From Chondrosia reniformis (lineage: Eukaryota; Porifera; Demospongiae; Chondrillida; Chondrillidae), in contig OX359198.1 of NCBI GenBank assembly GCA_947172415.1, positions 4,247,401 to 4,311,400 on the forward strand: DNA of 64,000 nt, read 5' to 3'. Below the pieces are notes generated by a model. It had not been told where the DNA came from, did not search any database, and worked only from the letters and a program-made list of their open reading frames with translations. Shown piece by piece: positions 63,298 through 64,000 of the stretch (within the stretch, counting starts at the first letter, position 1; the number at the start of each line of letters is the position of its first letter). The translations under genes and the position numbers were made by a program.

Positions 63298-63950
63298 AGG
63301 GCATCCACGTTTTTCTTGGTTGTATTCTCTGATTATAATAATAACTGTATATCAGAGTAATACATGCATGACTATGCATTAGGCCAAGTTGGAATTGCAC
63401 GTTTTACCATAGGCTTCACTATCCCACGGCAGCAATTAGAAACGTAAAAAAACTGAAATGTATAATTTTTGATTAAGTAAATCATCCTAATTCTAGACAA
63501 ACTTTTGTTCTTGTCTATCTCTCCCTATGTATATTCCCTATATAGAAAATAGTATACAATGTGAAGGGGGATTTACATAACCATTATGGGAGGGGTGGGA
63601 GGGGTGAAGAAGGTAGAGGTGAGCAAACGGTTTCCACCTCCAATAAACAATAAAGCAACTGTACATGTATACTGAACTGCTGCTGATTGCTTAATTGATT
63701 TTAATTTTAATTTTGTTGTATTGTATATTATTGATTGGAATTTAATGAGTAAATGATGTAGAATCATAAATACCTATAATGCATTATAAAAAGTGGAAGA
63801 GGGTTGTCTTGTGTTTGAGTGATAAATGGTCATGTACAAATATATGTAAGAAGTTGTAGTATACTATGGGGAAACGTTACATCTAGGTTATACTGTGCTA
63901 TGGGGAACTTCGTTGTCTATGTATATGTATATTTATGACTGTAGGCTAGT
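63298..63950. other. Stretch without a recognisable gene
   Basis: AT-rich, with a G-rich strand patch at 63588-63617 (GGGAGGGGTGGGAGGGG), which has four G-runs and could fold as a G-quadruplex. A roughly 20-bp pattern with TATGGGGAA recurs near 63864 and 63898 (TACTATGGGGAAACGTTACA, GCTATGGGGAACTTCGTTG). Confidence 0.4.
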
Positions 63951-63954
63951 CTAT

Positions 63955-64000
63955 AGTGGGTGGGGCAAAGAGACTAATGGGTGGGGCAGAGAGACTAATA
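63955..64000 (+). repeat. 21-bp tandem repeat at the window end
   Basis: GGGTGGGGCAAAGAGACTAAT is followed by GGGTGGGGCAGAGAGACTAAT, two units with one change. The array runs off the window, so its length is unknown. Confidence 0.8.

Overview
This is a eukaryotic, animal-type window built almost entirely from transposable elements. It is AT-rich, its introns are very short (about 70-180 bp where they can be read), and it carries CR1/L2-, RTE- and R2-type LINEs, Ty3/gypsy elements, and pogo/Tigger, Merlin, ISL2EU-like, EnSpm/CACTA and Helitron relics, plus a large 53-bp satellite. The mix and the compact introns suggest a marine invertebrate, with a sponge such as a demosponge most likely. The species cannot be fixed from the sequence. 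No rRNA, tRNA, bacterial operon or CRISPR locus was seen.

Layout. 0-4 kb: minus-strand relics of a reverse transcriptase with a YLDD box, a Ty3/gypsy pol, and a Helitron-like Rep domain joined to the end of a Pif1 helicase. 5.4-7.9 kb: a 5'-truncated RTE-like LINE. 8.5-14 kb: a gag fragment, three MITEs and a decayed LINE RT. 14.7-19.9 kb: a Ty3/gypsy element with a recognisable 3' LTR, PPT and PBS, split by a LINE with a 12-bp target duplication. 20.6-22.2 kb: an R2/R4-like LINE. 22.5-34.9 kb: about 6 kb of a 53-bp satellite, each unit centred on the palindrome AACCTG-AAA-CAGGTT, interrupted by three islands. One island is a Merlin element with an 8-bp duplication, which itself contains a Tigger element. 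35.1-39.7 kb: a mosaic LTR element that joins an integrase-before-RT (Gmr1-like) half to a conventional RT-RNase H-integrase half. 41-51 kb: a pogo relic split by a LINE, hairpin MITEs, a pogo transposase ending in a PHD finger (44.3-47.1 kb), and a CACTA transposase relic. 51.4-54.7 kb: an L2/CR1-type LINE whose protein starts with a 2A-like ribosome-skipping motif and a PHD-like finger. 54.7-55.8 kb: the C-terminal end of a second RT family. 56.3-57.5 kb: exons of an Ig/FN3 gene. 59.8-60.5 kb: a small spliced gene whose stop codon lies in a dispersed repeat. 60.9-63.3 kb: an ISL2EU-like transposon with a THAP transposase on one strand and a SAP-SWIM-YqaJ nuclease on the other, facing each other and fused by an internal deletion.

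The only candidates for host genes are the FN3/Ig exons and the small three-exon gene. Almost every other coding region is a transposon protein with one to several disabling changes. Nested insertions and target duplications give a readable order of events: satellite, then Merlin, then Tigger; and gypsy or pogo first, then RTE-like LINEs.
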